Shown here: positions 18,275 to 27,288 of the stretch, piece by piece | Position numbering within the stretch: position 1 is the stretch's first letter | Layout of the letters: every line of letters starts with the position of its first letter | Origin: Acaryochloridaceae cyanobacterium RU_4_10 | GTDB lineage: Bacteria > Cyanobacteriota > Cyanobacteriia > Thermosynechococcales > Thermosynechococcaceae | Length of the DNA stretch: 36,648 nucleotides | Assembly: GCA_012032135.1 (NCBI GenBank) | Contig: JAAURS010000003.1 | Span: 1-36,648 of the forward strand | Direction: 5' to 3' | The notes under the pieces: generated by a model | Told to the model about the DNA's origin: nothing | Seen by the model: the letters and a program-made list of their open reading frames with translations, nothing else | Databases searched by the model: none | Position numbers and translations under genes: made by a program

Positions 18275-18655
18275 TCACAGAGTTTCCTGGATTTGTGGTT
18301 GGCCTAATAACGCATATTCAAGACGGTTGATTTTTAATTCCCGTCCCGAGCGAATATCTTCCATTGGAGATTGACAGTCTGGACAAGCGTATTGCACGCC
18401 AATATCGGGTTTGTACTCTTTCTGGCAGGGATGACAAAACGCGATCAGCGGGGTTTCGCGAATGACGAGTTCTGCACCAGCCAGAAAAGTATTTTGGGTT
18501 TGTACCGTAAAGGCAAATTGCAAACTGGCTGGTTCGACACAGGTAAAGTTCCCGACCGTTAAGTGAACCTTTGAAATAGTCGGAGGCTCAGGCTGCGATT
18601 CCCACCAATCTTGGAGGGTGAGAATCAGCGCTCTGGTCATGTCAGTTTCATGCAT
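18275..18655 (-). CDS. hypA: HypA-type nickel chaperone for guanidine hydrolase
   Basis: A 126-aa metallochaperone. The N-terminal MHETDMT carries the nickel-binding His2. Two zinc pairs are C74/C77 (CHPC) and C91/C94 (CPDC), set 13 residues apart. Normal HypA length. ATG at 18653-18655, 33 nt beyond the gdmH stop, so it is likely in the same transcript. As with hypB, the place beside gdmH and the absence of hydrogenase genes point to guanidine hydrolase as its client; this is inference from the Synechocystis case. Confidence 0.9.
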   Translation of the reverse strand: MHETDMTRALILTLQDWWESQPEPPTISKVHLTVGNFTCVEPASLQFAFTVQTQNTFLAGAELVIRETPLIAFCHPCQKEYKPDIGVQYACPDCQSPMEDIRSGRELKINRLEYALLGQPQIQETL

Positions 18656-18688
18656 TGTGAGGAGTCTGGCGTTGAGACTGCATCTTTA

Positions 18689-19879
18689 CTAAGCCCAAGC
18701 TCGATCCACTTGCATATTGGCAACGGGATGGATATAGCTAGGTTTCGCTTGTCGGGGTAACTGGCCTGACAATACGAGATGGGCCAATGCATCGCAAATG
18801 ACGCGGGTGGCCATTAGGGAGGTCATATCGCTCACATCATAGGGGGGGGATACTTCAACAATTTCCAGTCCGCAAACCGGAGCGCGCTGAATAATTTTGC
18901 CTAGGAGCGCAAGGGCCTCGCGGGGCAATAAGCCGCCGGGTTCAGGCCAGCCCGTTCCAGGGACAAATCCCGCATCAATGCAATCAATATCAAAACTGAT
19001 ATAAACGCAATCCGTACCGTCCAGCGCTCGTTCGAGGGCAAAGTCAACGGCGGCATCAATGCCCATTTCAGTAATGTCGGTTACCGTCAAAATATTAGTG
19101 GCCCGTTCTCTACAAACCTTGACGCCTTGACGGGGGACTTGCCAACCCCCTATACCGAGCTGGACCAAATTTTTGGCGGGTGCGTTGGCCATATTGGTGG
19201 CATGAAACCAAGGGCAAGTGTGCATCCGTTCGTCCAAGTCGGTTTCTTGAGTATCCACGTGACGATCGAAGTGGATGATGCCCATTTTTTTGTCCCCCAA
19301 GTGACGGCACACACCGCGAACCGTCGGGAAACCAATGGAATGATCGCCACCTAGAATGATGGGAAAGGCTCCAGAACTAAAAATATGAGCGACGCCCTTA
19401 GAAATTTGGTCGAAGGACTTTTCATTATTGGCAGGAATAGTAAAAATATCGCCCACATCGCACAGCGTAATTTGCTCCCGTAAGTCAACCCCAAGCTCAA
19501 AGTTATAGGGGGTATACAAAGCTGAAATCCGACGGATCCCTTGCGGCCCAAACCGAGTGCCGGGACGATAGGTGGTCCCCGAATCATGGGGCACTCCTAC
19601 GATCGCAACATCATATTCGCCCACTTTCCGCACATCTTCAACGTAGGGGGCCTTCATAAAGGTGTTGATGCCTGCATAGTGAGGCAGTTCCCCCCGAGAG
19701 AACGTGGGAATAGTGCGATCACGGATGCTGTCCGCTGCTTCAAGCCCAAATTCAAGTCCTTGAGAGACCTCTTGCTGCCATCCGGTTAGAGGCAATTGTG
19801 CCTCTTTGGCCAGAGCGCGATTGGCTTCTGTATCGGGAGCATTGGATTGAGGCGATTGAAAATCGGGAAGATCCGTCAT
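18689..19879 (-). CDS. gdmH: Nickel-dependent guanidine hydrolase (annotated agmatinase elsewhere)
   Basis: A 396-aa ureohydrolase. The two-metal ligands of the arginase fold are H180 (ILGGDHS), D205, H207 and D209 (FDRHVDT), and D297 and D299 (FDIDCID). The sequence ETDLDERMHTCPWFHATN and the long ~70-residue N-terminal extension match the guanidine hydrolase group typified by Synechocystis Sll1077 (GdmH), which splits guanidine to urea and ammonia with nickel, rather than true agmatinase. The neighbours agree: hypA and hypB downstream, and a riboswitch-led ABC importer divergent. GdmH lies leftward across a 605-nt gap from the importer. Codon 1 is 19877-19879. I rate the specific substrate as probable, the family as certain. 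Confidence 0.88.
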   Translation of the reverse strand: MTDLPDFQSPQSNAPDTEANRALAKEAQLPLTGWQQEVSQGLEFGLEAADSIRDRTIPTFSRGELPHYAGINTFMKAPYVEDVRKVGEYDVAIVGVPHDSGTTYRPGTRFGPQGIRRISALYTPYNFELGVDLREQITLCDVGDIFTIPANNEKSFDQISKGVAHIFSSGAFPIILGGDHSIGFPTVRGVCRHLGDKKMGIIHFDRHVDTQETDLDERMHTCPWFHATNMANAPAKNLVQLGIGGWQVPRQGVKVCRERATNILTVTDITEMGIDAAVDFALERALDGTDCVYISFDIDCIDAGFVPGTGWPEPGGLLPREALALLGKIIQRAPVCGLEIVEVSPPYDVSDMTSLMATRVICDALAHLVLSGQLPRQAKPSYIHPVANMQVDRAWA

Positions 19880-20089
19880 GACTTAGTACCTTTGGACAAC
19901 ATACATTTTTCCAACACAAGATAGGCACAGAAAAGAGGGTTAGGGTCAGACCAAACACAAAAGCAGCCCTGCCAACTACCCAGCATCATTATCTCCCACA
20001 CCCGATCAACTGACGAAAACACTTTGACAACCGCCATTGATGGTTTGAGACCCATCTGGCATCGATTGGGTTTAGGGACGCAGATTTTT

Positions 20090-20131
20090 GTAACATTGAG
20101 TACATTTTGTTGTCAACTCCATTGTTAAGTT
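20090..20131 (+). promoter_or_regulatory. NtcA-activated promoter: GTA-N8-TAC, 22 nt, TAAGTT
   Basis: GTAACATTGAGTAC at 20090-20103 is an exact NtcA box. TAAGTT at 20126-20131 is a -10 element of the TAN3T form, 22 nt after the box. This is the classical class II NtcA spacing. Transcription would begin near 20138 and read through the leader at 20250 into the importer genes. No TAN3T element stands at the matching distance on the minus strand, so the box serves the importer rather than gdmH. Confidence 0.75.
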
Positions 20132-20249
20132 ACTAAAAATTGGAATTAACCTTGACAACAAAAAAATAAAAGTATACCCCTAGCCATCTCTTTCAACACA
20201 TGTTAGAACGGCTATGTCGAGGTTAATAAGATTTTTTAACAACCATCAC

Positions 20250-20408
20250 TTCTAGGGCTTTAGTTTAATTAAATCTCAACTGCGTTTTGGTCCCAGAAAA
20301 GCAGGCTGCGTTCTAAAGATCAACCTCCAAAATTCACTGGTTAAGAGGCTGGAGAAGAGCCCAGGAGAAGCCTCAGCTTGTTAGAGCTGTTTCTTACCCT
20401 AGTTTTTT
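20250..20408 (+). promoter_or_regulatory. Guanidine-I (ykkC) riboswitch-like leader
   Basis: The aptamer pieces occur in order on the plus strand. CTAGGG (20252-20257) matches the CUAGGGUUCCG start. GGTCCCAGAAAAG (20289-20301) resembles GGUCCGAGAG. GGAGAAGAGCCCAGGAGA (20351-20368) resembles the hallmark GGnnAAAAGCCCGGGAGA and is bounded by GAGGCT (20345-20350) and AGCCTC (20369-20374), which pair as its stem. Then comes CAGCT/AGCTG, and CCCTAG (20397-20402) with TTTTTT, complementary to the first CTAGGG. A few core bases differ from consensus, so a covariance search is needed. Confidence 0.68.
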
Positions 20409-20484
20409 ATCCAGAGTGGGGGTTAGATAACATTAGATACAAAACATCTCTCTTTTTTCTTTCAATACCCCCAAAGGATATTTC

Positions 20485-21531
20485 ATGAAGGCGCGATCGC
20501 TTCTAGGCTGTAGTTTAATTTTTCTTTTGACAAGCACGTTGGCCGTTAGTTGCAGCAATCCGGCCAGCAACCTCAAAACTAGTACGGGAGATTCCACAGC
20601 TTCCCCCGCTGCCGGACAGGTCCGCCTGGGATTTAGTGCGTGGCCGGGCTGGTTTCCTTGGCAAGTGGCCCAAGAAGGTGGCGTATTTCAGAAAGCAAAT
20701 CTTCCCGTAGACCTGAAATGGTTTGATGGCTACACAGAATCCATTAGTGCTTTGACCAGCGGACAAATTGACGCCAATAGTCAAACTTTAGGAGATACGC
20801 TGAGTTCCGCAACAGGCGGAGCGGATGCTGTCATTGTATTGGTGAACGATAACTCGACCGGTAACGATAAAGTCATCGTCCGAGAAGGGATTAATTCGAT
20901 CGCAGACCTTAAGGGCAAGAAAGTAGCTGCCGAAGAAGGCACCGTCGATCACTTTTTGTTGCTACAAGGACTTAAAAAAGCAGGATTATCTCCCAAAGAT
21001 ATTAAGTTTGTACCCTTAGAAACGGGGAAAGCCGCTACTGCCTTTGTGGGTGGACAGGTGGATGCCGTTGCGGTGTTTGCACCCTTTACCACTCAAGCCT
21101 TAAAACTAAAGGGCAGCAAGGAACTCTTTAGCTCCAAAGCCTTTCCAGGCTCAATTTCTGACCACTTGGTGTTTAACCGAAAATTTGTAGACGCCAACCC
21201 TGAAAAAGTTCAGGCAATGGTGGACTCCTGGTTTGCAACGCTGGACTACATTAAGGCTAATCCAGATAAAGCCAATGAAATAATGGCCAAACGAGCTGGC
21301 GTGAGTGTTGAGGAATACAAGCAGTACGCCGATGGGACAAAAATCTTCACCGTTAACGAAAACCTCAAAGCTTTCCAACCCGGAAATAACATGACGTCCT
21401 TACCCTTTGCAGCCAAAGAGATGGGCAAGTTTTTGGTTGAGGCTGGCTTGACTAAAACTGCTCCAGATGCCAGTAAATTGTTCGACGATCGCTTTGTGAA
21501 GGCGTATGCCCAGAAAGCAAAGAAATCCTAA
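20485..21531 (+). CDS. ABC importer substrate-binding lipoprotein (probable guanidine)
   Basis: A 348-aa periplasmic lipoprotein of the NMT1/SsuA/TauA class. Signal peptide with lipobox LAVSC gives Cys23. The mature part starts with a Ser/Thr-rich linker, then VRLGFSAWPGWFPWQVAQEGGVF, typical of the fold. NtcA promoter and riboswitch-like leader lie upstream. AAGGAT is five nt before the ATG at 20485. It is the first gene of a three-gene importer. In Synechocystis the homologous genes (sll1080-1082) lie beside the guanidine hydrolase genes. Guanidine as the ligand is inferred from that context; a related nitrogen compound is possible. Confidence 0.83.
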   Translation: MKARSLLGCSLIFLLTSTLAVSCSNPASNLKTSTGDSTASPAAGQVRLGFSAWPGWFPWQVAQEGGVFQKANLPVDLKWFDGYTESISALTSGQIDANSQTLGDTLSSATGGADAVIVLVNDNSTGNDKVIVREGINSIADLKGKKVAAEEGTVDHFLLLQGLKKAGLSPKDIKFVPLETGKAATAFVGGQVDAVAVFAPFTTQALKLKGSKELFSSKAFPGSISDHLVFNRKFVDANPEKVQAMVDSWFATLDYIKANPDKANEIMAKRAGVSVEEYKQYADGTKIFTVNENLKAFQPGNNMTSLPFAAKEMGKFLVEAGLTKTAPDASKLFDDRFVKAYAQKAKKS

Positions 21532-21574
21532 ACGGATCGATCTCTGACACCATACATCGGGAGACCGTAGCGGC

Positions 21575-22423
21575 ATGAAGCAAGAAGATCCTGGCTCTAT
21601 CCGATCGCATCTTCAATCTAAGACCTTACGCCCTACGGTCTTTTGGCGTGTTGCGGAAGACATTCCGCCGCGACTCCGTACAGTTTTTAACGTTACCTCC
21701 ATTGCACTTCCTCTATTTTTGTGGTGGTTAGCCACCACCTTTGGGCAGTTCGATCCAAAATTTTTGCCTTCGCCCGCTCAAGTCCTGACGGCTTTTGGTC
21801 AACTATTGCAATCCGGTGCATTGTTGAAAGATACTGTGGCGAGTGTTTGGCGAGTGGGTGTCGGTTTTCTAGGGGCAACGTTGTTGTCCATCCCGATCGG
21901 GGTTTATGGATGCAGTTTTGCAAGTATTCGCGCGTTGCTAGAGCCACTCTTTGGTTTTATCCGTTACATGCCTGCTCCAGCCTTCATTCCGTTACTCATT
22001 TTGTACCTTGGAATTGAGGAAGAACCTAAAATTCTCCTCATTGTGATTGGAGTATTTTTCTTCAATGTCTTGATGGCAATGGATACGGTAAAGTTTGTCC
22101 CTAAAGACTTGATTGAATCTACCTTCATGTTAGGTGGCAATCGTCTCGCAACGCTACTGCAAGTCATTTTTCCCTATGTTTTACCGGGTCTGATTGATGC
22201 CTGCCGCATTAACCTTGCTGCTGCATGGCAGTTGGTCATTGTGGCTGAGTTGATTGCAGCAACGGAGGGTTTGGGACGCCATATTAGTGTCGCGGGTCGT
22301 TTTTTACGCACGGATGAAATTTTTGTCTACCTCATTATCATTGGTGTCATTGGAATGACGCTCGATCTCTCATTGCAATATCTCATGCGCGTCTCCTGTC
22401 GCTGGGCCGATCAAAAGCGCTAG
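21575..22423 (+). CDS. ABC importer permease (probable guanidine)
   Basis: A 282-aa integral membrane protein of the SsuC/TauC class with about six helices (the first near 41-60, LPLFLWWLATTFG). The EAA-loop sequence DLIESTFMLGGNRLATLLQVIFPYVLPGLI (about 184-213) is the contact with the ATPase. Starts 43 nt after the binding protein and ends 56 nt before the ATPase. The N-terminal ~35 residues are soluble and basic, longer than in SsuC. Substrate as for the binding protein. Confidence 0.88.
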   Translation: MKQEDPGSIRSHLQSKTLRPTVFWRVAEDIPPRLRTVFNVTSIALPLFLWWLATTFGQFDPKFLPSPAQVLTAFGQLLQSGALLKDTVASVWRVGVGFLGATLLSIPIGVYGCSFASIRALLEPLFGFIRYMPAPAFIPLLILYLGIEEEPKILLIVIGVFFFNVLMAMDTVKFVPKDLIESTFMLGGNRLATLLQVIFPYVLPGLIDACRINLAAAWQLVIVAELIAATEGLGRHISVAGRFLRTDEIFVYLIIIGVIGMTLDLSLQYLMRVSCRWADQKR

Positions 22424-22479
22424 CAGAGCGATTTCGCATTCAATTATTTTTTAACCTATTTTTTCAGAGGTCTCTCCCC

Positions 22480-23250
22480 ATGTATTTACAAATGGTTGGT
22501 CTTAATAAGCATTTTGAGACCAAAAATGGTCCTTTGGTCGTCCTGAAGGACATCGATATGAATATCAAGCAAGGCGAATTTATTTGTGCCGTAGGTGCAT
22601 CGGGTTCGGGTAAATCAACGTTGTTGCGCCAAATTGCGGGATTGGATGCGCCCACTGCTGGAGAGGTCAGAATAGATGGTCAAACCGTTACAGGACCGGG
22701 ACCCGATCGCGGAATGGTGTTTCAGCATTACACGCTCTATCCCTGGATGTCCGTGCAGAAAAATACTGAATTTGGTCTCAAGTTACAAGGTGTCCCTAAG
22801 AAGATTCGGCGGGAGCAGGCAAACTATTACTTAAATGTGGTGGGCCTAACTCCCTTTGCTAAGGCGCTACCCAAACAACTTTCAGGGGGAATGAAACAAC
22901 GAGTTGCGATCGCTCGTGCTTTAGCTTCGGAGCCCAAGGTGTTGTTGATGGACGAACCCTTTGGCTCCTTGGATGTTCATACCAAAGAAGCCATGCATGA
23001 ATTTATGTTGGAGCTATGGCAGCGGACTCAGATCACCGTTTTTATGATTACCCATGATGTGGAAGAAGCTGTATTTTTGGCCAATCGGATCTATGCCTTG
23101 GGGTCTCGTCCGGGGACCGTCAGAAAAGAAATGGCGATCGACCTGCCCAACCGCAGCACTGCGGTTAAACGCCATTCCAGATTCCACGACTACCGCGACG
23201 AACTGATGGATCTGATGCGCCAACACGGTCGGGAAGCCCTCGCCGTTTAG
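22480..23250 (+). CDS. ABC importer ATPase (probable guanidine)
   Basis: A 256-aa ATPase. Walker A GASGSGKST is at about 41-49. The signature LSGGMKQR is at about 134-141. Walker B is KVLLMDEP, followed by FGSLD and the H-loop HDVEEA. Length fits the SsuB/TauB class. It drives uptake through the membrane protein encoded directly upstream. The following gene (23418) is an exporter-type ABC protein with its own start, 167 nt later, and need not belong to the operon. Confidence 0.92.
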   Translation: MYLQMVGLNKHFETKNGPLVVLKDIDMNIKQGEFICAVGASGSGKSTLLRQIAGLDAPTAGEVRIDGQTVTGPGPDRGMVFQHYTLYPWMSVQKNTEFGLKLQGVPKKIRREQANYYLNVVGLTPFAKALPKQLSGGMKQRVAIARALASEPKVLLMDEPFGSLDVHTKEAMHEFMLELWQRTQITVFMITHDVEEAVFLANRIYALGSRPGTVRKEMAIDLPNRSTAVKRHSRFHDYRDELMDLMRQHGREALAV

Positions 23251-23417
23251 CGAATATTCACACTTTGGATTGCAAACATTCGAGATGGGCAAGTTTCCCT
23301 TCAAACCGAAAAGGCGCAAAACTTTGAACCCAATTTTGGGCAAAGGTGGATATTGAAAGAGAATTTGTGTGAGCATCGTAGACAAACGTACAAGGGGACC
23401 TAGGTCAATCAACGCTC

Positions 23418-25251
23418 ATGTCCGATGCAACATTCTCTCCCACTGAACCCCAACAACGGCGATCTCCCCGTGCCAGTGATTGGCGTCTATTTCTCCGCAT
23501 TGTGCCCTATGCCAAGCCCTATGCACCCATTCTGTGGCTGTCCGCAGTGTTGCTGATTCCGTTGTCTGTTTGCAGCGCTGTCCAACCCATCTTAATTGGA
23601 CAGGCCATTTCCTTACTCCGCAACGAACCCACCACCTACAACTTTTTGCGATCCGCTGGGTTGACAACAGGCATCCTCTGGCTGAGCGGACTCCTGCTTG
23701 TCACTTTGGTCGTTCGGTTTGGCCTTCAGTCTTGGCAGGGCTACATGGTTTCTAAGGTGGGGCAAGAAATTACCGCAGATATCCGCAATGACCTGTTCCA
23801 TCATGTCTTGTCCCTGGCAACCAATTTTTCGATCGCACCCCTGTCGGTCGTTTGATTACTCGTTTGACTAGTGACGTTGAAGCCTTGGGTGATGTTTTTG
23901 CGCTGGGGTCTGTGGGCATTATTAGCGACCTGTTTTCGATCTTGGTGATTGTGGTGACCATGTTCACCATTCAATGGGATCTGGCGCTCTTGCTACTGAT
24001 GTTGTTGGTTCCCATTACAGCGTTGATTTTGTACTTTCAATACGAATACCGAAAAGCAAACTACAAAGCCCGCGATGAGCTGTCAGGGCTCAACTCAATG
24101 CTTCAAGAAAACTTGACAGGCATTGGCGTAGTACAGCTTTTCGGCGCGAAAAATTTAATAGCCAGATGTTTCGCGAGAACAATCAGCACTATGTCCGACA
24201 GGTTGACCGCACTATTTTCTTTGATTCGGCGGTGTCTGCAACCTTGGAATGGATTGGGTTCATTGCGATCGCAGGGGTGCTTTGGTTGGGTGGGACGCGG
24301 ATCCTTAACCAAAGTCTGACGTTTGGAACGCTGTCCACCTTTATTTTATTTGCCCAACGGTTATTTTTCCCGCTCCAGCAATTGGCTGAAAAGTTTACCT
24401 CCATTCAGTCTGGGTTTACCGCAGTAGAACGAATTAACGATCTATTGAGCCAACCCTTAGATATTCGCGATGCTAAAGTACCGCAATCGCTCCCACAATC
24501 TAATGATTCCCGTACGTTGGGAGAAGTGTCGTTTAAGGATGTTTGGTTTGCTTACAAGGGGGATGATTATGTTCTGAAAGGGTTAGATTTTACGATTCGT
24601 CCGGGAGAGAAAGTTGCGATCGTGGGTCCGACGGGCGCGGGTAAAAGCTCTATCATTCGGTTGCTTTGTCGCCTCTATGAGACTACTCGCGGTAGCATTA
24701 CGGTGGATGGCGTGGATGTGAAAGATGTCTCTCAAAATGAGTTGCGTCGGTACGTTGGTGTGATTTTGCAAGATGGTTTTTTATTTGCAGGCGATGTAAA
24801 AAGTAATATTGCCCTTGGCGAAAGCTACGACCTAGCGCAAATTCAGACTGCTGCGGAGCAAATGAATGTATCCGCGTTTATTGAAGATCTGCCTCAGGGG
24901 TACGATACCCTTCTGCGAGAACGGGGCACGAACCTATCCGCCGGACAAAAACAACTTCTAGCCTTTGCGCGATCGGCGATTCGCAACCCGCGTATTTTGG
25001 TTTTGGATGAGGCGACGGCCAATTTAGATGTGGGGACCGAAGTGTTAATTCAAGACGCTTTAGAGCGCTTGTTGGTGAACCGAACTGCCATTATCATTGC
25101 CCATCGACTTTCGACGATTCGCTATGTGGATCGGATTTTAGTCTTGCGCCAAGGTGAATTAGCAGAGTCCGGTTCCCACGAGGAATTAATGGATCTTAAT
25201 GGGGTTTACGCAAACCTTTACCGTTTGCAGATGATGGGGCAAGCGCTGTAG
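23418..25251 (+). CDS. ABC exporter (MsbA/MdlB type), two frame breaks
   Basis: A half-transporter of about 610 aa in three overlapping frames. The first (23418-23855) holds transmembrane helices 1-3; the second (23852-24319) helices 3-4; the third (24166-25251) helices 5-6 and the nucleotide-binding domain, with GPTGAGKSS (Walker A), LSAGQKQ, ILVLDEATANLD and an H-loop AHRLST. Breaks: 23825-23829 (five Ts, six restore ATNFFDRTPVGRLITRLTSDVEAL) and about 24142-24146 (a G missing restores LFGREKFNSQMFRENNQ). Both are one-base losses in runs. Substrate unknown; lipids, peptides or drugs are possible. Ends 14 nt before the convergent gluconokinase. Confidence 0.87.
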
Positions 25252-25265
25252 GCTATATGGAAGTT

Positions 25266-25817
25266 TCACTCCATGCATCTTTCCCACCAAGGTTTCTCCA
25301 TGCTTGGAAATCGTCGAATGACTTCTGCCATTAATTCACTCACGACAGTATCAAGCGGGAGATCTCCATTAACAATCATTGCATTTTCTTCTGGAGGAAT
25401 AGGTTCAAATGCAGCCATTTGACTATTAAGCATTTCGGCCCTCATATAGTGTTTTGGTCTTGCTTCAAGTCTTTGCTTCAGCACTGATATGGGCACATCT
25501 AGCCACACTAATTGAACTCGTCCCAGAGAGGTGAGTTGCTTCCGGTAGGAGGCTTTTAGGGCAGAGCAAGTCATCACAGTCTCTCGGTTTTTACCTATAG
25601 CTTGTCGAATATCATTCTCTAGCTCCAATAGCCAAGGGAGACGATCTTCCGCTGCCAGAGGTTGCCGTGAATTCATTTTTTTAACATTCGAGAGTGGGTG
25701 TCGGCGATCGCCTTCTAGAAAATCACATTCTAGTTCCTTAGCGAAAAGTCTTCCAACAGAGGTCTTTCCAGAACCAGATACACCAATCACGACCCACACA
25801 ATGGGGCAGTTATTCAT
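25266..25817 (-). CDS. gntK: Gluconokinase
   Basis: About 183 aa. Phosphorylates gluconate to 6-phosphogluconate with ATP. P-loop near the start (WVVIGVSGSGKTSVGRLFA); FLEGDRRHP, MTCSALKASYRKQL and the family signature LDVPISVLKQRLEARPKHYM are all present. Start chosen as ATG 25815-25817 (MNNCP), because GGGAG lies about eight nt upstream; a second ATG nine codons earlier is less likely. Together with the leftward 6-phosphogluconate dehydrogenase upstream (237-nt gap), it forms a short gluconate-to-pentose-phosphate route. Confidence 0.9.
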   Translation of the reverse strand: MNNCPIVWVVIGVSGSGKTSVGRLFAKELECDFLEGDRRHPLSNVKKMNSRQPLAAEDRLPWLLELENDIRQAIGKNRETVMTCSALKASYRKQLTSLGRVQLVWLDVPISVLKQRLEARPKHYMRAEMLNSQMAAFEPIPPEENAMIVNGDLPLDTVVSELMAEVIRRFPSMEKPWWERCME

Positions 25818-26081
25818 TGTCTTTACTCCCAATTTTTTAATCAAAATAATGCAGATGGATTAATCCAATTAAATTATCCATACTGTTCTACTAATGTCGC
25901 TGCTTTGTTGAAAGACTTCAACAAGTGCTACTACTACATGTTTGCAACTTAAAATGAAAAAGTTAATCAGTTAAGAGCAAGACTTTTAGGACAGAGATTT
26001 AAACCCTGCCCTAAAAACCATCTGCATCAGAAGGCATGGGCTTCAAACCCAACTATTAGTAAGCTTAGAAAGATATCAAGA

Positions 26082-27098
26082 CTAATGCTGCTCGATATGT
26101 CCACCAAATTTTAAGCGCATAGCACTTAGAATTTTACCTGCGAATTCATCCTCGCCGCGCGAACTAAACCTCTGATAGAGGGCAGCACTTAGCACAGGTG
26201 CGGGAGTCCCTTGCTCGATCGCCGCAGCAATCGTCCAGCGTCCCTCGCCTGAGTCAGAGATGCGACCCGAAAAACCTTCTAGGTTTGGCTGTTCCAGTAG
26301 TGCGATCGCGGTTAAATCCAGCAGCCAAGAAGCAACCACGCTGCCCCGTCGCCAGACTTCAGCTATTGCTGGAAGATCGAAATCATACTGATAGTGTTCG
26401 GGGTCCCGCAGAGGTGAGGTTTCTGCGTTTGCATTCTGGCTCTGCTTGCCTATATTCGCATGATGCAGAATATTCATCCCTTCAGCATAGGCGGCCATTA
26501 ATCCATACTCAATGCCGTTGTGCACCATCTTGGTGAAATGGCCAGAACCGTTGGCACCGCAGTGTAAATAGCCTTCTTCAGCAGTGCTATTTATCTTGTC
26601 TCGTCCGGGGGTGCGGGAGATATTGCCCCGTCCAGGAGCCAGCGTTTTGAACAGAGGATCGAGGTATGTCACGACTTCTGTCTCCCCACCAATCATCAGA
26701 CAATAACCGCGCTCCAACCCCCAGACTCCGCCGCTAGTTCCGACATCAACGTAGTGAATTCCTTTTATGGCTAATTCTTTTGCCCGTCGAATATCGTCGA
26801 TATAATGAGAGTTCCCTCCATCTATGATGATATCTCCAGGTTTCAAAAGTTCGGTCAGTTGTTCGATCGCTTGTTCTGTAGGTTCTCCAGCAGGTAACAT
26901 GAGCCAGATAACACAAGGGTTTGTGAGTTTGTTAACTAGTTCGGCTAGATTGGAAGCTGCGATCGCTCCTTCTGCTGCTAGCTCTTGCACTTTTTCTGGA
27001 GAGCGATTGAATACGACACACTCATGTTCGTCGTGTCGGATCGAACGCCGTACGATGTTGGCTCCCATCCGTCCTAAACCGATGACTCCAAGTCTCAT
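26082..27098 (-). CDS. gnd: 6-phosphogluconate dehydrogenase, decarboxylating, short form
   Basis: 338 aa. Oxidises and decarboxylates 6-phosphogluconate to ribulose 5-phosphate. Rossmann motif [14 protein letters not shown]; substrate and catalytic motifs [30 protein letters not shown] and [18 protein letters not shown] are complete. The ~330-aa length, about 130 aa shorter than the classical NADP enzyme, marks the short GndA/YqeC form, often NAD-dependent in other bacteria; the cofactor here is not proven. AAGGAG lies six nt before the ATG. This is likely a second, gluconate-linked copy, since cyanobacteria usually carry the long form elsewhere. Confidence 0.9.
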   Translation of the reverse strand: MRLGVIGLGRMGANIVRRSIRHDEHECVVFNRSPEKVQELAAEGAIAASNLAELVNKLTNPCVIWLMLPAGEPTEQAIEQLTELLKPGDIIIDGGNSHYIDDIRRAKELAIKGIHYVDVGTSGGVWGLERGYCLMIGGETEVVTYLDPLFKTLAPGRGNISRTPGRDKINSTAEEGYLHCGANGSGHFTKMVHNGIEYGLMAAYAEGMNILHHANIGKQSQNANAETSPLRDPEHYQYDFDLPAIAEVWRRGSVVASWLLDLTAIALLEQPNLEGFSGRISDSGEGRWTIAAAIEQGTPAPVLSAALYQRFSSRGEDEFAGKILSAMRLKFGGHIEQH

Positions 27099-27213
27099 GA
27101 TTTTCTCCTTAATTCAATAGAATCATTTATGCTATTCCATTACTTCTGCATCAAAATAAGCTCATGAGGAACTTTTGTTTAAAAATTTCAATAGGTGAGT
27201 CCAAAGTCTGCAT

Positions 27214-27242
27214 GTCACTTAGACTGGTAGAGTCTAAGTGAC
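27214..27242. promoter_or_regulatory. 11-bp inverted repeat before the HTH-receptor gene
   Basis: GTCACTTAGAC, a 7-nt loop, GTCTAAGTGAC: a perfect stem. It ends 46 nt before the preferred ATG at 27289 and includes a GTG that would be the start of a longer reading. It could be an operator for the adjacent HTH protein, or an RNA hairpin in its leader. Confidence 0.45.
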
Positions 27243-27288
27243 AGAATTTACGATTGCCTTATCTACAAATTACCTATCTTTATCTCAA

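Noticed and set aside
17545-18655. hypA/hypB as hydrogenase maturation genes
   Set aside because: No hydrogenase structural or other hyp gene is in the window and both follow gdmH closely.
18689-19879. Agmatinase (speB)
   Set aside because: The family is right, but the FDRHVDT variant, long N-terminus, adjacent HypA/HypB and riboswitch-led importer fit guanidine hydrolase better.
19900-20180. A second ykkC riboswitch on the minus strand before gdmH
   Set aside because: An isolated CTAGGGG (minus strand, near 20180) has none of the other core segments in order.
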